A stretch of 64,000 bases of DNA from Primulina eburnea (GCF_022965805.1 NC_133101.1:3844001-3908000); one strand, 5' to 3'. Positions 1 to 12,925 are shown, counted from the first letter of the stretch. Translations and numbers: made by a program. The notes: a model not told the origin generated them from the letters alone.

Positions 1-4
1 TGAC

Positions 5-121
5 CTTACGAGTGGAAGAATCGGGAGAAGTGGGCGGAGATTTAACTGGATCTTCGGGATCTGCTCTTTCGGGGTCACCTTGACTCAATGGCACTGATGT
101 GGTATCCTTCTCATCCGCCAT
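5..121 (-). CDS. LIKE-COV (continuous vascular ring-like) membrane protein, first exon, partial
   Basis: Seen: reading leftwards from an ATG at 121, an open frame of 39 codons runs MADEKDTTSVPLSQ... and ends ...SPPTSPDSSTRK. A possible donor (AAG|GT) follows at 4-3, next to the window edge, so only exon 1 is visible. Known: LCV proteins of the COV family (DUF502), multi-pass membrane proteins linked to vascular patterning and trafficking, begin with a short acidic Ser/Pro tail containing DPVKSPP and SSTRK before the first membrane segment. The match to that tail is from memory and convincing, but the diagnostic membrane domain lies outside the window. The leader upstream (122 to about 250) is plain AT-rich sequence. 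The alternative is another plant protein with a similar low-complexity N-terminus. Confidence 0.6.
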
Positions 122-615
122 TTTTTTCCTGATAATAGCTTTTCTCCAATTCGAACAAATTCCCGATAGAAATATTTGGGAATTCAGAAGAAAATGGGAT
201 GATTAGAGATTATATAGATTTTACAGATCCTTCATTGAAAACTTCCAAAGATGAACATTGTACAAAGGGTTTGACAAGGAAGTCCGAGAGAGAAGAGAGT
301 CCAAACTCCGGAAAATATTCAGATTTGAAAATCGCTTTTAAATTGGTCAACCATTATATATTTTAATTATTTTATGTTTATTTTTATATTTATATTATCA
401 CAAGCGACCAAAATCAAATCAAAATGAACTATAACATGGGTTGGATTGAAGAAAAAATTTGAATGATATGGTTTTATGGGTCGTATTTTATTATACGAAT
501 ATTTTATTTGGGTCATTCATGAAAATATATTATTTTTTATGCCTATGTTTGGTGTGTAGGATAGGATAACTTGGATTGATAACAAAACTTAAGGTAAGGA
601 TATATAATGTGTAGG
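122..615. other. Intergenic, presumed promoter and leader of the leftward gene
   Basis: AT-rich sequence with no supported gene. By position it should hold the promoter and 5' leader of the leftward LIKE-COV gene. I could not pick a convincing TATA box. Confidence 0.4.
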
Positions 616-792
616 AGTGAGTCTCATGTGAGATCGTCTCACGGGTCGAAATCGTGAGACGGGTCAACCCTCATATTCATAATAAAAAGTAATACTCTTA
701 GCATAAAAAGTAATACTTTTTCATGGGTGACCCAAATAAGAGATCCGTCTCACAAATACGACCCGTGAGACCGTCTCACACAAGTTTTTGTC
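616..792 (-). repeat. Mutator-like MITE, family copy 1
   Basis: About 177 bp in reverse orientation, starting GAGTGAGTCTCATGTGAGA and ending CACACAAGTTTTTGTC. It contains the family core (GTGAGACGGGTCAACCC, AATAAAAAGTAATACTCTTA, TGACCCAAATAAGAGATCCG). The flanks are similar: AATGTGTAG on the left and AATGTTGTAG on the right, compatible with an aged 9-bp target-site duplication. Confidence 0.85.
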
Positions 793-1945
793 AATGTTGT
801 AGTGATGAAGAATGTTTTGTTTGATAAGATTTTAATGAGTATGATAAATTTTACATTTTTTGTTGTTGAGACAAAAATACCCTAAACTAATATTGATGAC
901 AATTTGGTATCTAAAATGATATTTGTAGCAATAGTTTTCAAAATCATGTGTCCAGCTATTAATAACTAAATATTTTATAAAATTTTAAATTATAGATTAT
1001 GTATTTATCTGATAATTTATGTTTTAATAAAAATTAATATGATTTTGTATTTTATTTTTTTCTCTATTTTTTTAGACGCAGCTGATGATATGCGGATTTT
1101 TAATTATTTTTTATTTATTTTTTTAAATTTTATTTAGTTTCATCATGAAATTATTGATGTGATGTGTGTGCAATATAAAAATATAAACCATCAATTGTGG
1201 GTAAAATATAAATCAATACTTTGATTTAATATTTATGCACCTAAATTTCTTAAATTAATACACCCAAACATGTATAATAAAAAAAAATTCTTGTAGATCA
1301 AAGAATACATTATCATATTCTCTCTAACATAAAATACGAGATTTAAAGACAATTTACCGTTTAAACTTTTCAGTTATTTAAATTGAAGTTGAAAATACAC
1401 AAAAAAATAAATAAATATATCACCATTTTTTAAGCCTGATGATGGATGAAGTGATTTTTTTTAAAAGATAACTAGTTCATTTTAAAATTTATATTTTTTG
1501 AAAGAAAATTTATTATGTTACTATCATATATTATAATATTAAATTGTTTAATATTTGCATGTGTATTGATATTTATCTATTTATAATAGCAAAATTAAAA
1601 TTTTGAATTATGCTTAAAAATAGTCAAAGATTTATTTGAATAAAAACTAAAATCGATCGTCCATCGAACCCAATCGAACTTTTGACATCACATTTTAGAT
1701 GACACGCGAAGGTTTATTGTCTTCTAGAACTCGGAGAGAAAGCCTGCCCAAATTCTCAATCATATACCGCACACTCTTTGTTTTTATCAAATCCTGTGAA
1801 GATCAATCTGTCCTAGTTTTTCAGTCATTTTAGAAGTTTTTGAGCTTAGAATTGCTCTAAATGCACTGTAAATAGTCAGTTTCATCTGACCAGTAGACTT
1901 TGGTTAAGTCATCAGAGTTGCCTAGAAGTCCCAGCTTGCAAGTGT
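793..1945. other. Gene-free AT-rich intergenic sequence
   Basis: No open frame with recognisable protein similarity and no well-formed repeat. The right end is more GC-balanced and may be the decayed 5' part of the resistance-gene relic that follows, but I cannot align it to a P-loop region. Confidence 0.5.
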
Positions 1946-2760
1946 TTGCTGCAGCTGGAGTGGTTCTTCGTAACGGGTTTAATTGATCGAATAGATTCAT
2001 TTCTAGTGGAGAAAGAGGAGAATGTTTTCGATGGACAATGTTTTCAACCACACGAAGAGAGCGAAGCCCAATTGGCAAAACTAGTTTACCAATATATTTT
2101 CGGTAGGCGATGTTTAATTGTGATCGATGATATATGGAGTTGCGAAGCTTGGGACGATTTGAAGATGACATTTCCTGATGATGGCAGTGGAAGTTGGATC
2201 TTGTTAACTACGAGGCTAACACATGCATATGTTTCTTTCCACACTTGTGCTTCGTTTCACCAAATGAATCGAAGTTTCTAAACGAAGATCAAAGTTGGGA
2301 GTCCGAGAAATGGTTTTTGGGAAATATTCTTGCCCTCTCCAACTGGTGGACGTTGGGAAGAAGATCGCAGGAAATTGTAGGGGACTTGTTGAAATATACA
2401 GAGTTAGGTCCTTAGCATTCTTGGATACTAGGTCGAAAGACTTCTCCTTCCTTCGGGCAACGTGACAGAAGAAAAGTTGTGGGAAACTATTTCGAAAAAC
2501 ATAAGCTTGACAGAACCCACAATTGCACCGCATTGCTAAAAAAAATACTCTATTTTAGTTATGACTGGTTGCCCCTTCGACTAAAGCCATGCTTTCTCTG
2601 CATCACATGCAGCTTTTCCAGAAGATTCAGAAATCGATGTTTCCAAGTTCTCCCTCAATTAATATCATAATGAGTCCAGAAAATCCAAAGAAGAGTTGCA
2701 AGATTTAACTTGATAGATTGTTACAGACTTCCCATAGATTTTGAAGTGCCTGAATCTCTC
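1946..2760 (+). pseudogene. NB-ARC (NBS-LRR) disease-resistance gene relic
   Basis: Seen: the frame from about 1946 encodes a kinase-2 motif (CLIVIDDIW) followed by a kinase-3/RNBS-B motif (GSWILLTTR). After a frame change near 2260-2340, VGKKIAGNCRGL (GLPL region) appears in a different frame. LRLKPCFL (RNBS-D) follows near 2570-2610, and FPEDSEIDVSKF is in yet another frame. Known: this motif order is that of the NB-ARC ATPase module of plant CC-NBS-LRR immune receptors, and the spacing resembles the R1/late-blight-resistance class. There is no ATG, no P-loop, at least three frame changes and no LRR region. I infer a truncated, non-functional copy; a small regulatory RNA role cannot be judged. 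No neighbouring intact NLR is present. Confidence 0.8.
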
Positions 2761-4709
2761 ATTTTATAGTTTAGTTTCGTATTTTATTTTATATTATATA
2801 TAATTAAATGGATTATAATTTTCACGAATAATTTAAGAGCATTACAATACAAAATTTTAAAAATATTACCAAATTCTTCCTCTTTCAGCTCAAGCTCGGT
2901 CCATTTACACTTAAATCATTTAGGCCCAAGCTCACTCAGCCCAATAAAACGGGGAGGCCCAAATAGGATGTATACAATTTTTGTACATTAAATTATTAAT
3001 TATATAAACAAAAATAAATTTGAAATTTATCAATTCACATGCAATTTTAATTTAATTTAAAATTCAAATTATTTAAAAATAATAATGGTTTATAAATGTA
3101 CATGCCTCTTGAAAGCAAAGGCAATATCAAATCCTTCTTCCATCACAATTTTCTTGGAAAAAAATGATAATCAGTTAGGTTGGACTCCAAATGAGTCGAA
3201 CCCATCGAAGCCCATTCATTCAGCGTTTTTATTTCAATCGGGTTAGATATTAAATCAATCTCAAATTTATGTAAGGCTCGGTCCGATATTTATCAGATCG
3301 AGTGGGTCTGGCAGCTCGACCCATTTGTCACGATCCTAGAACTTTCATGACACGTAATGGATGAAAAGTACCTATCTAAGACTGAATGAATTGCCAAGAT
3401 TTATGGTCGACTTGGCGTTTGGTATGCTTGCAAGTGGTGCATGGAATAAATATGACAACTAAAGAAACCTATACCCTCAAGTTGGTGTAGAAAATCCCCT
3501 CGGTTTAAGGTTGACATCAATTATTCTACACTGTATCTTCGAGGTTGAACCATTGTTTCTTTCTTTAGACGAAACCTAGTGATTTACAAAGCATTGGCAT
3601 CTTCGGTAATGTCAACGCCTATGTCATTAGGTACTAGATATCGACCCCAAATGGGGTGGACTGAGGCGTAGATGCTAGACGCGCGACCGTGGACATAGGG
3701 TCGACTCGACAAAGGTGGGTGAAAATTAAACGTCGATTGGGACAAGCAAATGATATTTCGAATTTTATTTCGCAAAATATAATTTTTAATTAGAAAGTGA
3801 AGTCAAACATTGTAGTCATGTTTTTTTTTTAACATATATAAAATATATATGTCATTTCAATCGATACTTACATATATGTTCATAATGAGTGTTCATCATA
3901 TCAAAACTTTATATGTGGATGTGATGAAATTTTACATCCAATATATGAACGTCATCTCAGTGGTACTCACGTAGGTGCCTATTATATGCGTGTGTGTGTA
4001 TATATATATATACAAAGTGTATATACCGGAATCAACTGTCCATCGGATTATTTGATAGAAAGAAATCAAATTTCAAATATTTCCAATTCAAATGAAAATG
4101 TTTGTTGCCGCCATTTTGAAAGTGTTAAGAAGTACCGAAGGAATATCTAAACCCAATGATTTAAAATAAAGATTAAATGATCCAAGAACAAGTAAACTGA
4201 TTTTAATTGTCTCAATAGTCTCAATAACTAGATCATCCAAATCTAATTCTAAACGAGACAAAAAAGCGGGTAAAGACAACCCAATAGAATTCACTAAAGA
4301 GAAAATTTACTTTTGAGCTACTTGAGAGTTATTCAACTTGAGTTATGAGTATAAATGGTTTTTTAAAAAAAAAATTCAGGAAGGACAAAAAACGAATGAA
4401 ATTAAAGTCTAATTGATTTTCTAGGTTCATTCGAATCAAATCATTTTTTTCTCGAGCTGATTTTCATCTACATCTATCTCAATGAGCCATCTATCGAATT
4501 GTTCCAATTGATTTTTGATCCCGAAGAGAAAGAATATTATATATATATAATTCAATTTTAAGACATTAGGTTGTTTTCGGTCCTTCGTCTATACTATGGA
4601 ATTGATTAACGAGCTAGAGCACCGGTAGTTAATGTCATACTATTTTCAACTAGTCGATAATTGAATTAAAGGTTGTTCTTTATTTAGTTTTTGCAATAAC
4701 TATTTTTTA
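2761..4709. other. Gene-free intergenic DNA
   Basis: AT-rich sequence with a few GC-balanced islands (about 3180-3780) in which I recognise no gene. A stretch at 4088-4294 stays open on the minus strand for 68 codons but matches nothing I can name. A short (TA)n tract lies near 3998-4012. Confidence 0.4.
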
Positions 4710-4898
4710 ATAAATTTCTTACGAGATAGTCTTACAAACTATATTTAAATATTCGTGAAACGAGTCAATCATTCTCATATTACAATATCAAGTAATATTG
4801 TTGGTATGAAAATAATAGTTTTTAATTGGTGAGTCAAATAAAAATTCGTCTTATAAAATTGACTCGTACCACCGTCTCACTAAACTCTTTTTGTTCTT
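4710..4898 (-). repeat. Diverged Mutator-like MITE copy
   Basis: Recognisable but eroded reverse-orientation copy. CTTACGAGATAGTCTTAC stands where the family has the GTGAGAC...GTCTCAC palindrome, then a GAGTCAATC core, GAGTCAAATAAAAATTCGTC, and an ACCGTCTCAC right end. It is older than the other copies. Confidence 0.6.
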
Positions 4899-5647
4899 TA
4901 AATTACAAGCAAGTCTAAGACGCTGTTTGGACAAGCTTGCTTATAAGATGTGAAAAAAATGTTTAGTAAATAAAATTATAAACTCATTTATAATATGAGA
5001 AGTTTTCATATCATCATGTCCCATTTTTTTAAAACGATGAAAATAAAGTTTAATAATACCAAACATTAAGCTTTATTATCTTATTTCGCTCAACATATAA
5101 ACGACTTTGTTTTGAAAACAAGATCTACAACTTGCAAAATCCATATTTATAAGTCGTTTCAAACAAGTTCAGTCAAACACCGTCGTCTAATAATATTACA
5201 CAGATTTTCAACTTGCATTTCCAAAATCATTAATAACTTTTATATGAATTTTATGTTTTTATCCAAGTGTTACTAATTTTACTGAAATTACAAGTCTTCA
5301 CTAGTTGATGGAATTTTTAAAAAAAAAATTCAATGGAGACGCTATAAACATGCGGCTCCTATAGCAATGTCAATCTTGAATAATACAATAACGTATTCAT
5401 TTGACTTTGCTTGTATATATCTAGAGAACATCAGCCTGCTTTTTGCCTTAATTTTTGAAATGGGTTGACAAATGACAATACACTCAATTAAAACAAAACA
5501 ATAAAGATGAAGATAGTTGGGGTTTGAACCAGTCTTTCCCTATTCTTGGTGCTGATTAAATTTTGGGTTGGCCTAAAAACTTTGGACTTTGACCATTGCA
5601 AGTGAAATGCAATGTTGTGGACTTTAATATATATATATATATATATA

Positions 5648-5830
5648 GAAACTTGTGTGAGACGGTCTCACGGGTCGTTGTTAGTGAGACATATCTCTTA
5701 ATTATTTGGGCCATCCACGAAAAAATATTACTTTTTATGCTAAGAGTATTACTTTCTATTGTGAATATCGGTAGGGTTGACCCGTCTTACAGATAAAGAT
5801 TCGTGAGACCGTTCACAAGAGACCTACTCA
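5648..5830 (+). repeat. Mutator-like MITE copy
   Basis: Forward copy beginning GAAACTTGTGTGAGACGGTCTCAC and ending GAGACCTACTC, with the full family core between. It is inserted next to a (TA)n tract (5628-5646), so the target-site duplication cannot be read. Confidence 0.85.
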
Positions 5831-6784
5831 TATATAATTTTTGTTTTCTAGATCAGTTTAATTAGTGTTGTATATAATATACTGAAAATGATAGAAGGAA
5901 CTCGAATCGAATCCGAATTATAGATGCCGAGAAAATCGAGATTGATGATTTTTTTCCCTTTAAACTATAATCAGTATAAATGTTAATCGTTTGATAATAT
6001 CAAACTGATGTGTAAATTTCATTCTATATACCATAAACTAAGGGAAGATATCATATTCGATACAACCGATCCACGTTCGACTTTACAATGTAATAATTGA
6101 TGTAGTAAATATGTTCGGTGTCGATAAATATTTTTGTCATTTTACTAAAAATTAAATTCGTAAATAGTTTTTCTTCCAACACAGAAAAGAGATAAATGTT
6201 GTATATGGTCGGACTTGCTGTTTTCTAATAGGGCTCGGGTCGGATCCTTTCTTCGAGGGGTGTATCAGATACTTTGTTATCGATATACATTCTCTATACT
6301 CTCAATTTGGTGATGCAGACTATATAATTTTATTGTATAAACTTGAATTTAAAAAAAAAAATTGAAATTGTATTTTTTGTAAATAAAAATCAGGCCATCC
6401 GGTGTGCGAAACTTGCGCCTGACTATTCGCACTTATCGGCGGTGGGTTTTTCTGGTATAGGTTAGAGTTTACACTAACAGCTAGTTGTAATGAATATTAT
6501 TTTCTCGTATAAAAATTAAATTTTTGAATAAATAATGTGAAATCTATACAATATATATTTATACTGTGATATGCTAAGGATGGATAGTTTTGTACTCAAT
6601 GCCTAATATTATATTTTAATTTTATTTTATAGTTGGGAATAACCAAAATAACCTAATACTAATATACTTTATTTTTATTTTATTTTCAATTTTATCTATG
6701 TATAATTTGTTATGTAAATTAGTAATTTTCATACATCTCACTTTTTTTCCTGTTATTTCTCCAATTTCTCCCTATTTTATATCA

Positions 6785-6966
6785 GAGTAGGTCTCTTGTG
6801 AGACGGTCTCACGGATATTTATCTGTGAGACGGGTCAACCCTACCCATATTCACAATAAAAAGTAATACTTGTAGCATAAAATGTAATATTTTTTCATGA
6901 ATGACCCAAATAGATATCCGTCTCACAAAATACGACCCGTGAGACCAGTCTCACACAAGTTTTTGT
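6785..6966 (-). repeat. Mutator-like MITE copy
   Basis: Reverse copy, GAGTAGGTCTCTTGTGAGAC ... CACACAAGTTTTTGTC. The flanks TTTATATCA and TTTATTATCA look like a slightly diverged 9-bp target duplication. Confidence 0.85.
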
Positions 6967-8006
6967 CTTTATTATCAAAACTCGAATATTTAATTTTGTT
7001 CACTTTTATAGTTTTTTTTAAAATATATTTTTTACTTCAAATAATTAAATTATGTGAGTAACTGAAAATCACATGGGATGCTGAAGGATAGTGTTGAAAA
7101 CAAGTCATCGTGAACTTTTTGAATGAGCTCGATAAATATTTTATTTGTATTCGAATTTATCGAATTCGAGCTGAACTTGAATAAAAAAAATGTGATATGC
7201 TCGCGAGCCTTAATATTTTATTATTATATTATAATATATGTTAAATATACATACATTTCGAGTATTTCATACGTTTCGAGCTTCCGAATCTTCATTCTCG
7301 AATATTAATTTTCGAACAATAGTTCAAATAGCTTGCGAATATGTTCAAAGATTTCAAATCGAACATGAACTCAAACTTCTTTTCGAGCAAAACTTTAGCC
7401 AAATTTTTTTTAAAAAAAATTGAGCTTCTAATCGAGCTCAAAGTGAAATATACTTTATTCGAGCCAAATTTGAGTATTAAATTTTTACTGATATTCGGCT
7501 TCATTACATTCGTTTACATCCTTTATTCAGTGAATAATATTAAACGTACTTAGCTTTGCCACGCCAATTGATTTCACAAAAATACACCTAAAAATACTAT
7601 ATTATTACTTTAATACCAATTTAAAATTTTTAAATATTCACACATTATCTCCTACCATTACATCTTTATTATATGTGCATCACTATTATCTATCACTATT
7701 ATCTATATAATAATTAAACTATCACAAAATAATAATGAATCATATATTTATATATAGAATAGATAGATATATATTAAGATCAATCGTTCAAGCACTCAAC
7801 ACATATACGAGAACCTTGTACTTACTATTAATTAAAGTTAAATTATCTAACAGTATGTCGTTGAAGTCTTTTTTAGAATTTCATAAATATCATTTTGTCT
7901 TCTACCACTTTTCACTCTCCATAACTTTCTCTCTTCAACCATCTTTCTCTTTAATTTTATAATCAATGAACTAAAAACAATACAAATTATATAATACTTG
8001 ACGTAA

Positions 8007-8278
8007 ATATACCGATGTGGGACAATTAACACACCCCTCTCACGTCCAGGAATGAACATCTGGAGCGTGGAGTTTACAAATGACCCAATTATGGACGGAA
8101 CAGGTGGCCTAATTATAGGCAGTCCAACACATAACGGTTAAATCCGGGCTCTGATACCATGTTAAGATTGGAACTTGGACCTAAATCAACCCCAAAAACT
8201 AGCTCAGGGGGTAGCATTGTCCAATATCATATATACCACTCAAATGTTATTTATCTAACCGATATGAGAAAACTAACA
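8007..8278 (-). mobile_element. TRIM-like LTR element, 3' LTR truncated
   Basis: Read on the minus strand: an LTR of about 119 bp (8278 to 8160) begins TGTTAG and ends CTTAACA. It is followed immediately by TGGTATCAGAGC (8159-8148), the classic primer-binding site complementary to initiator tRNA-Met. A short internal region of about 115 bp follows, then a purine-rich GAGAGGGGTG just before a second TGTTAATTGTCCCACATCGG start (8031), after which the 3' LTR is cut off near 8007. There is no coding capacity. Known: terminal-repeat retrotransposons in miniature have this layout. A related element with both LTRs lies at 47352-47695. Confidence 0.75.
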
Positions 8279-10785
8279 ATATTAATATAAACGAAACGAA
8301 AGATATCAAAATAATAAATGAGATTGAACTATCTTCCCAAGTACGTGATCGTGTGCCTGAATCACTAATTAATATTAAATGAAATTCGAAGCATATTATA
8401 ACACGAGACTTTTTTTTAAAATGATAATAATATTTTTTTGCGAATCGAATATAGATTTTTAACTGTAAACTAATCTGGTTCGATTGCACATATGGCCTGA
8501 CCTTTTATTCTTTCCGTTTTTAGATTGGATCTTCTTATCCTCTAAACCGCGTCGCAGAGTGGTGGCGTTGACTCAAGTCAACGTTGACCAACTAACAACG
8601 AACCATACATTCTCCTACTTCCTACTGCGGGCCCCACAGTATTTTAAAAAAAATTATATATTATTTAATTTGATATTAACAGCCATGACTCGATTTAAAA
8701 AAAAAAATAAATTTCTATATTTTAAATCTTTTTTTTGGGTGGCTATTTTTTAATAAGATTGTAAATAGTTCGTTGAAATCGCTTTATTATTACGGTTATT
8801 TTAGTTATTTTCATTTTTTTCGATTCGTCGTTAGTTGGAATCATTAATAACAAGAGTGTCAAAATTTGGGTTTGGTATTTCAAAATTTAGATAATTTGGT
8901 TAATTTAGTACGTAATTGTTTTATAAATTTTTGTTAGGAATAACAATTGTTGCAATAAGGGTATCTGAGAATTTTAAAAGTTAAAATTAATTATTCTGTT
9001 CAAACAATTGATTTAATTTATTGGTTCCATTTTGTACAAAATATTATTTATGGTTAAACTGATCTTTCTGTGAGACTTATTTGGTTTTAAATTGGATTCA
9101 ACAAATTTATATTTTGATTATTAGGTTTCATAATTATTTATGAACCCAATAAATGCATTTCATCTTAATCTTAATAAGACAAAACTAAATGACCATACAA
9201 ATCATCATACCCTCAATCTTAGTTCTTTTTAAAATGACAATACATAAATTTCATGAAATGGACAAAATCGCTCCAAATAATTACACTAGAAAATGGACAA
9301 AATCGCTCCAAATAGATGGCCATAAAACGAATAAATAATATATAGAATCAAAATTACAATTTTTTCGTTATAAAGTTAAAAATCGTTGCTTTTTCTAATT
9401 TCTAACACACAAATTTTAAGTAATTTTTTTCACAAATATTACATGAAATAATTCAAAACGTTCCGAGTAATTTTAGAGCTTGTTACATATAGAATCTTTG
9501 TTATTTACTTCTTTATTTACTTTATAATATTTTAAAATTCTCATATGCCTTTACGCATATTTATTTATAATTTGTTTTACTTTTTAAACCATCCCGAACG
9601 CTTCCAATTTAATTTCTCAGATTACAAAAATACCATATTTATTACTAAGCTACCTTTTAAATCTCTCTCACATATGTTATAAATTTCTGAAAAAAATCCG
9701 CAAATTTAATAAGATAAATATGTAAAACAATTTAAAATTCATAACTAGGCATAAAAAATGCATATGTAACATAGAATTTTCATGTAGTTCAAAATATATA
9801 CCTTTCTTAGGGCAATATAAACATTTTAAATAAAATAAAACATGATCGGAGTTTGTGTAAATTAAACTAAGAAAAAGGGGATTTATGCAAAGTGAACATG
9901 GCTATTCTAGAGATTCTATTGGGGATGAATACATCAATTTAAACATTATAATGTGAAATAAAAACATTATGTGATCACATTTTCGAAAAGACAGATATTA
10001 ATTAACAGATGTGATACGTTGTCCCTCCCATGTGTTATGTTTAACTAAAATGACGTATAAGTAGGAACATATCTAGAATTTCGACTCTATAGAGGTCGCT
10101 TATAAAATAAGGACAAAATATTAAAAGAAGAAAGACAAAAATTTTATCGATTATATTCAACTAAAAATAAAAAAACACGTTTTAAAAACAAAATTTCTCA
10201 CTAAAAAAAATCGATATTCCTTAGAATTTTCAAACTCTTCAATAATAACATCTATACAAATATTTTAAACAATTTCTCTTTCTATTTTCAGATATCATTG
10301 TATTATCTTAGCGTGTGGAATTTTAATTCTTTTATACATTTGCAAAAATATCGAAATTTAAATGAATTGTAAAAATATTGACGTAGAACAAAATTTTAGA
10401 CATTTTACCTCAATTTATATCACTAGGTATTTTAATTATCAAATTAATAATATCATAATATACTAAAAAGTATAATCATACTATATTAGGTAGAACTATA
10501 ATATTTAATTTTTGAACTTCTTGTTTATTAAATATGTCATGAATTCGTAATATTGGTTTCAAGTATATATTAAATAACTTAATTTCTTTCCAATTAAGAA
10601 AATTAATGAAATGTTTTCCATAAAAAAAGACAATTGTATAATTATTTTTTTTTTCAGAAAACAATCTGTTCAACTCAAAAATTTTAACGAATTGTAATCA
10701 TATTTGTAAATTAATAATCGAGATAATGAGATAACTAAATCAAATTATACAGAAAATTTTAATTAATATTTAATTTGATTTTACC

Positions 10786-10855
<70 letters not shown>

Positions 10856-11509
10856 GTGTGTGTGTTTGTAAAATTCAAGATAAAATTTAAAGTAGATTAC
10901 ATTTTTTGCACTTGAAATGCCAATTTTATATCATTTGAATATGGATACAAGAAAGAATATTAATTATTTAAACATGATCATTCTAGTATTAATGACATTT
11001 TTTTCTTATTTGACTATGTTTATAAGAAAAAATATTAATGATTTAAACATAATCATTTTAATAGTTAATGGAAAATTATACGTGTGGAATGTCAATCAAG
11101 ATTTTATATATTAGAAGAAAGTCATAAATAAGTATAATTTTTTCAAATAATAAAATAAAAAGGCAAAATAAAGTGTATTTTAATAACATTTTGGAGTATA
11201 AATAATAATTTTCATTTTAGAGAGGATATGGTAAAATTTATTGGGATAGTTTGGCTTTTTAAATTTAACAACTTAAAATTTATCATAAAATTGTATGATG
11301 TCTCTCAATTGTTTTTTCATCAAACATATCTTTTTTATAGTTTGCGAGCTATCATGATATCAACTCATCAGTCAATATGTCAAAAAATTTAGAACATGTG
11401 AATGAAATTATAATTTCAGACTCTTCTTTTTGGTCTCCTCATTTATTTCCACTATGTATAAATAAATGCATTCCCATGACTTATTAGTTTGTTTCTCAAT
11501 GTCATATGT
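8279..11509. other. Gene-free AT-rich intergenic DNA
   Basis: More than 3 kb of very AT-rich sequence without a supportable gene. It contains a long (TA)n tract, listed separately, and scattered poly-A/T runs. Confidence 0.5.
10791..10853. repeat. (TA)n microsatellite
   Basis: An uninterrupted TA dinucleotide run of about 60 bp, followed by a short TG run (about 10854-10866). Such runs are length-unstable. Confidence 0.95.
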
Positions 11510-12040
11510 TCGATTTTCATTTACAGTAAGAAGTGAGCTATTGAGAGAGATATTTCAGTACAATAATTATCTTTACTGAAATGTCAATCGAATAGTGGTG
11601 CTTGAGTTGTTGTTCAGTTTAAAATATTTAAGTTGCATTATTATAAAACGGTAAGCACTCGATCCTAATAATTGATATCAGAGCCAAATTCACGAGTTCG
11701 ATTATCATTGACTGCGATGAGTGCAATTATTGTGAGGGAGATTGTTGGGTGCAATAATTGTCACTGCTGGAAGAACAATCTGTCACGCTCCGAATCCTGG
11801 GCCCGCGCCTGCGTGACTGGACAAGGGGACCCTATAGCAACTACTTCGTATTCGTCCTCGCTTCACGAAAATAATTAACCCAAGTTGCTATAGAAGTCCA
11901 TTGTAAGCCATTATAAACTTATTTTAAATGTTTGATTTTTTTCGATGTGGGACAAGAGTATCACACAATCGAACCGTGATGCTTGAACTGCTGTGCAATT
12001 TAAAATATTTGAGTTACATCGTTACCATAAACTATAAACT
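11510..12040 (+). repeat. Dispersed retroelement-like repeat (relative at 28010-28235)
   Basis: Contains GATATCAGAGCC (tRNA-Met PBS-like, about 11676) followed by CACGAGTTCGATTATC and GTGCAATTATTGTGAGGGAG, then a GC-rich block (11768-11830). Two similar segments ending TTTAAAATATTTAAGTTGCAT and TTTAAAATATTTGAGTTACAT flank this (about 11615-11640 and 11997-12020), like a pair of decayed terminal repeats. The same middle block occurs in reverse complement at about 28085-28170. A CGATGTGGGACAAGA word at 11943 recalls the TRIM LTRs. Confidence 0.5.
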
Positions 12041-12055
12041 TTGGTAAAGTTATGG

Positions 12056-12430
12056 ATGCCAGTATGGTAGGGCGGGGCGAGGCGGGTTTGCCATCCCCAT
12101 CCCCGTCCCCGAATTCCATAACCACCCCATAGGCGTCCCGATCCCCGCTTTTTCGGGTTCGGGGAATCCCTAAACCCAGAAATTGGGGGATCCACTTCTC
12201 ATCCCTGCCCCTATCCTCATTTCAAAAATATTAATATGACAAGACAATAACGGATTCGAAGATTTTTTCAAACCAAAACTTATTATTATTAATATTTTAA
12301 AAAATAATAATATTATATTATTGATACTAATAATAATATTATTTTATTATTGATATTATTTTCGGGACAGGTTCGGGGATGGAGATAGTTCCGATATCCG
12401 TCCCGAACTATGTAGGGGATTTAAAAAAAT
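12056..12430. repeat. GC-rich repeat with inverted flanks around an AT core
   Basis: A block of CCCC/GGGG words (CATCCCCATCCCCGTCCCCGA near 12090) is followed by an AATAATAATATT-rich core and then GGTTCGGGGATGGAGATAG (12369-12390). The two GC blocks are partly reverse-complementary, so this looks like a small foldback element rather than a gene. Confidence 0.45.
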
Positions 12431-12884
12431 CTTTGAACCCGAACCCAAACCCAAACCCAAAAAAATCGGAGATACACATCCCAATTTCGAGTTTTCTCCA
12501 ATGGGCTCAAATTCGTGAGAAAAGTTATCATCACTAAATAAAGAGGAAGGCATCCGGTCCTACACAAATACTCCAACAACAATATTTTTTTATTTATTAA
12601 AAAAAACATATTTGTGAAAAAAAAACACAAAGTTAATTAGGAAGAAAGTAATATTTTTATTTCACGTGTTCAATTTATTTCTTATCCACGTAGGAATATA
12701 TTATGTCGGCCCGATCGACGTCCATCGCCGACAAAAGATGACAAATGGCCATCCCTTAACTGCATACTTGTGAATTCACACTCCCCCTATTGACCACTTC
12801 AAAGATTCTTGCTTCTAATATTTTACTCACACACCAATTTTTAATTTTGTAATTAATTGGAATGTAAAAATTTAATTTTTAAAA

Positions 12885-12887
<3 letters not shown>

Positions 12888-12925
<38 letters not shown>
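12888..12925. repeat. (TA)n microsatellite
   Basis: TA dinucleotide run of about 38 bp, roughly 450 bp upstream of the AP2/ERF start codon. Confidence 0.95.
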
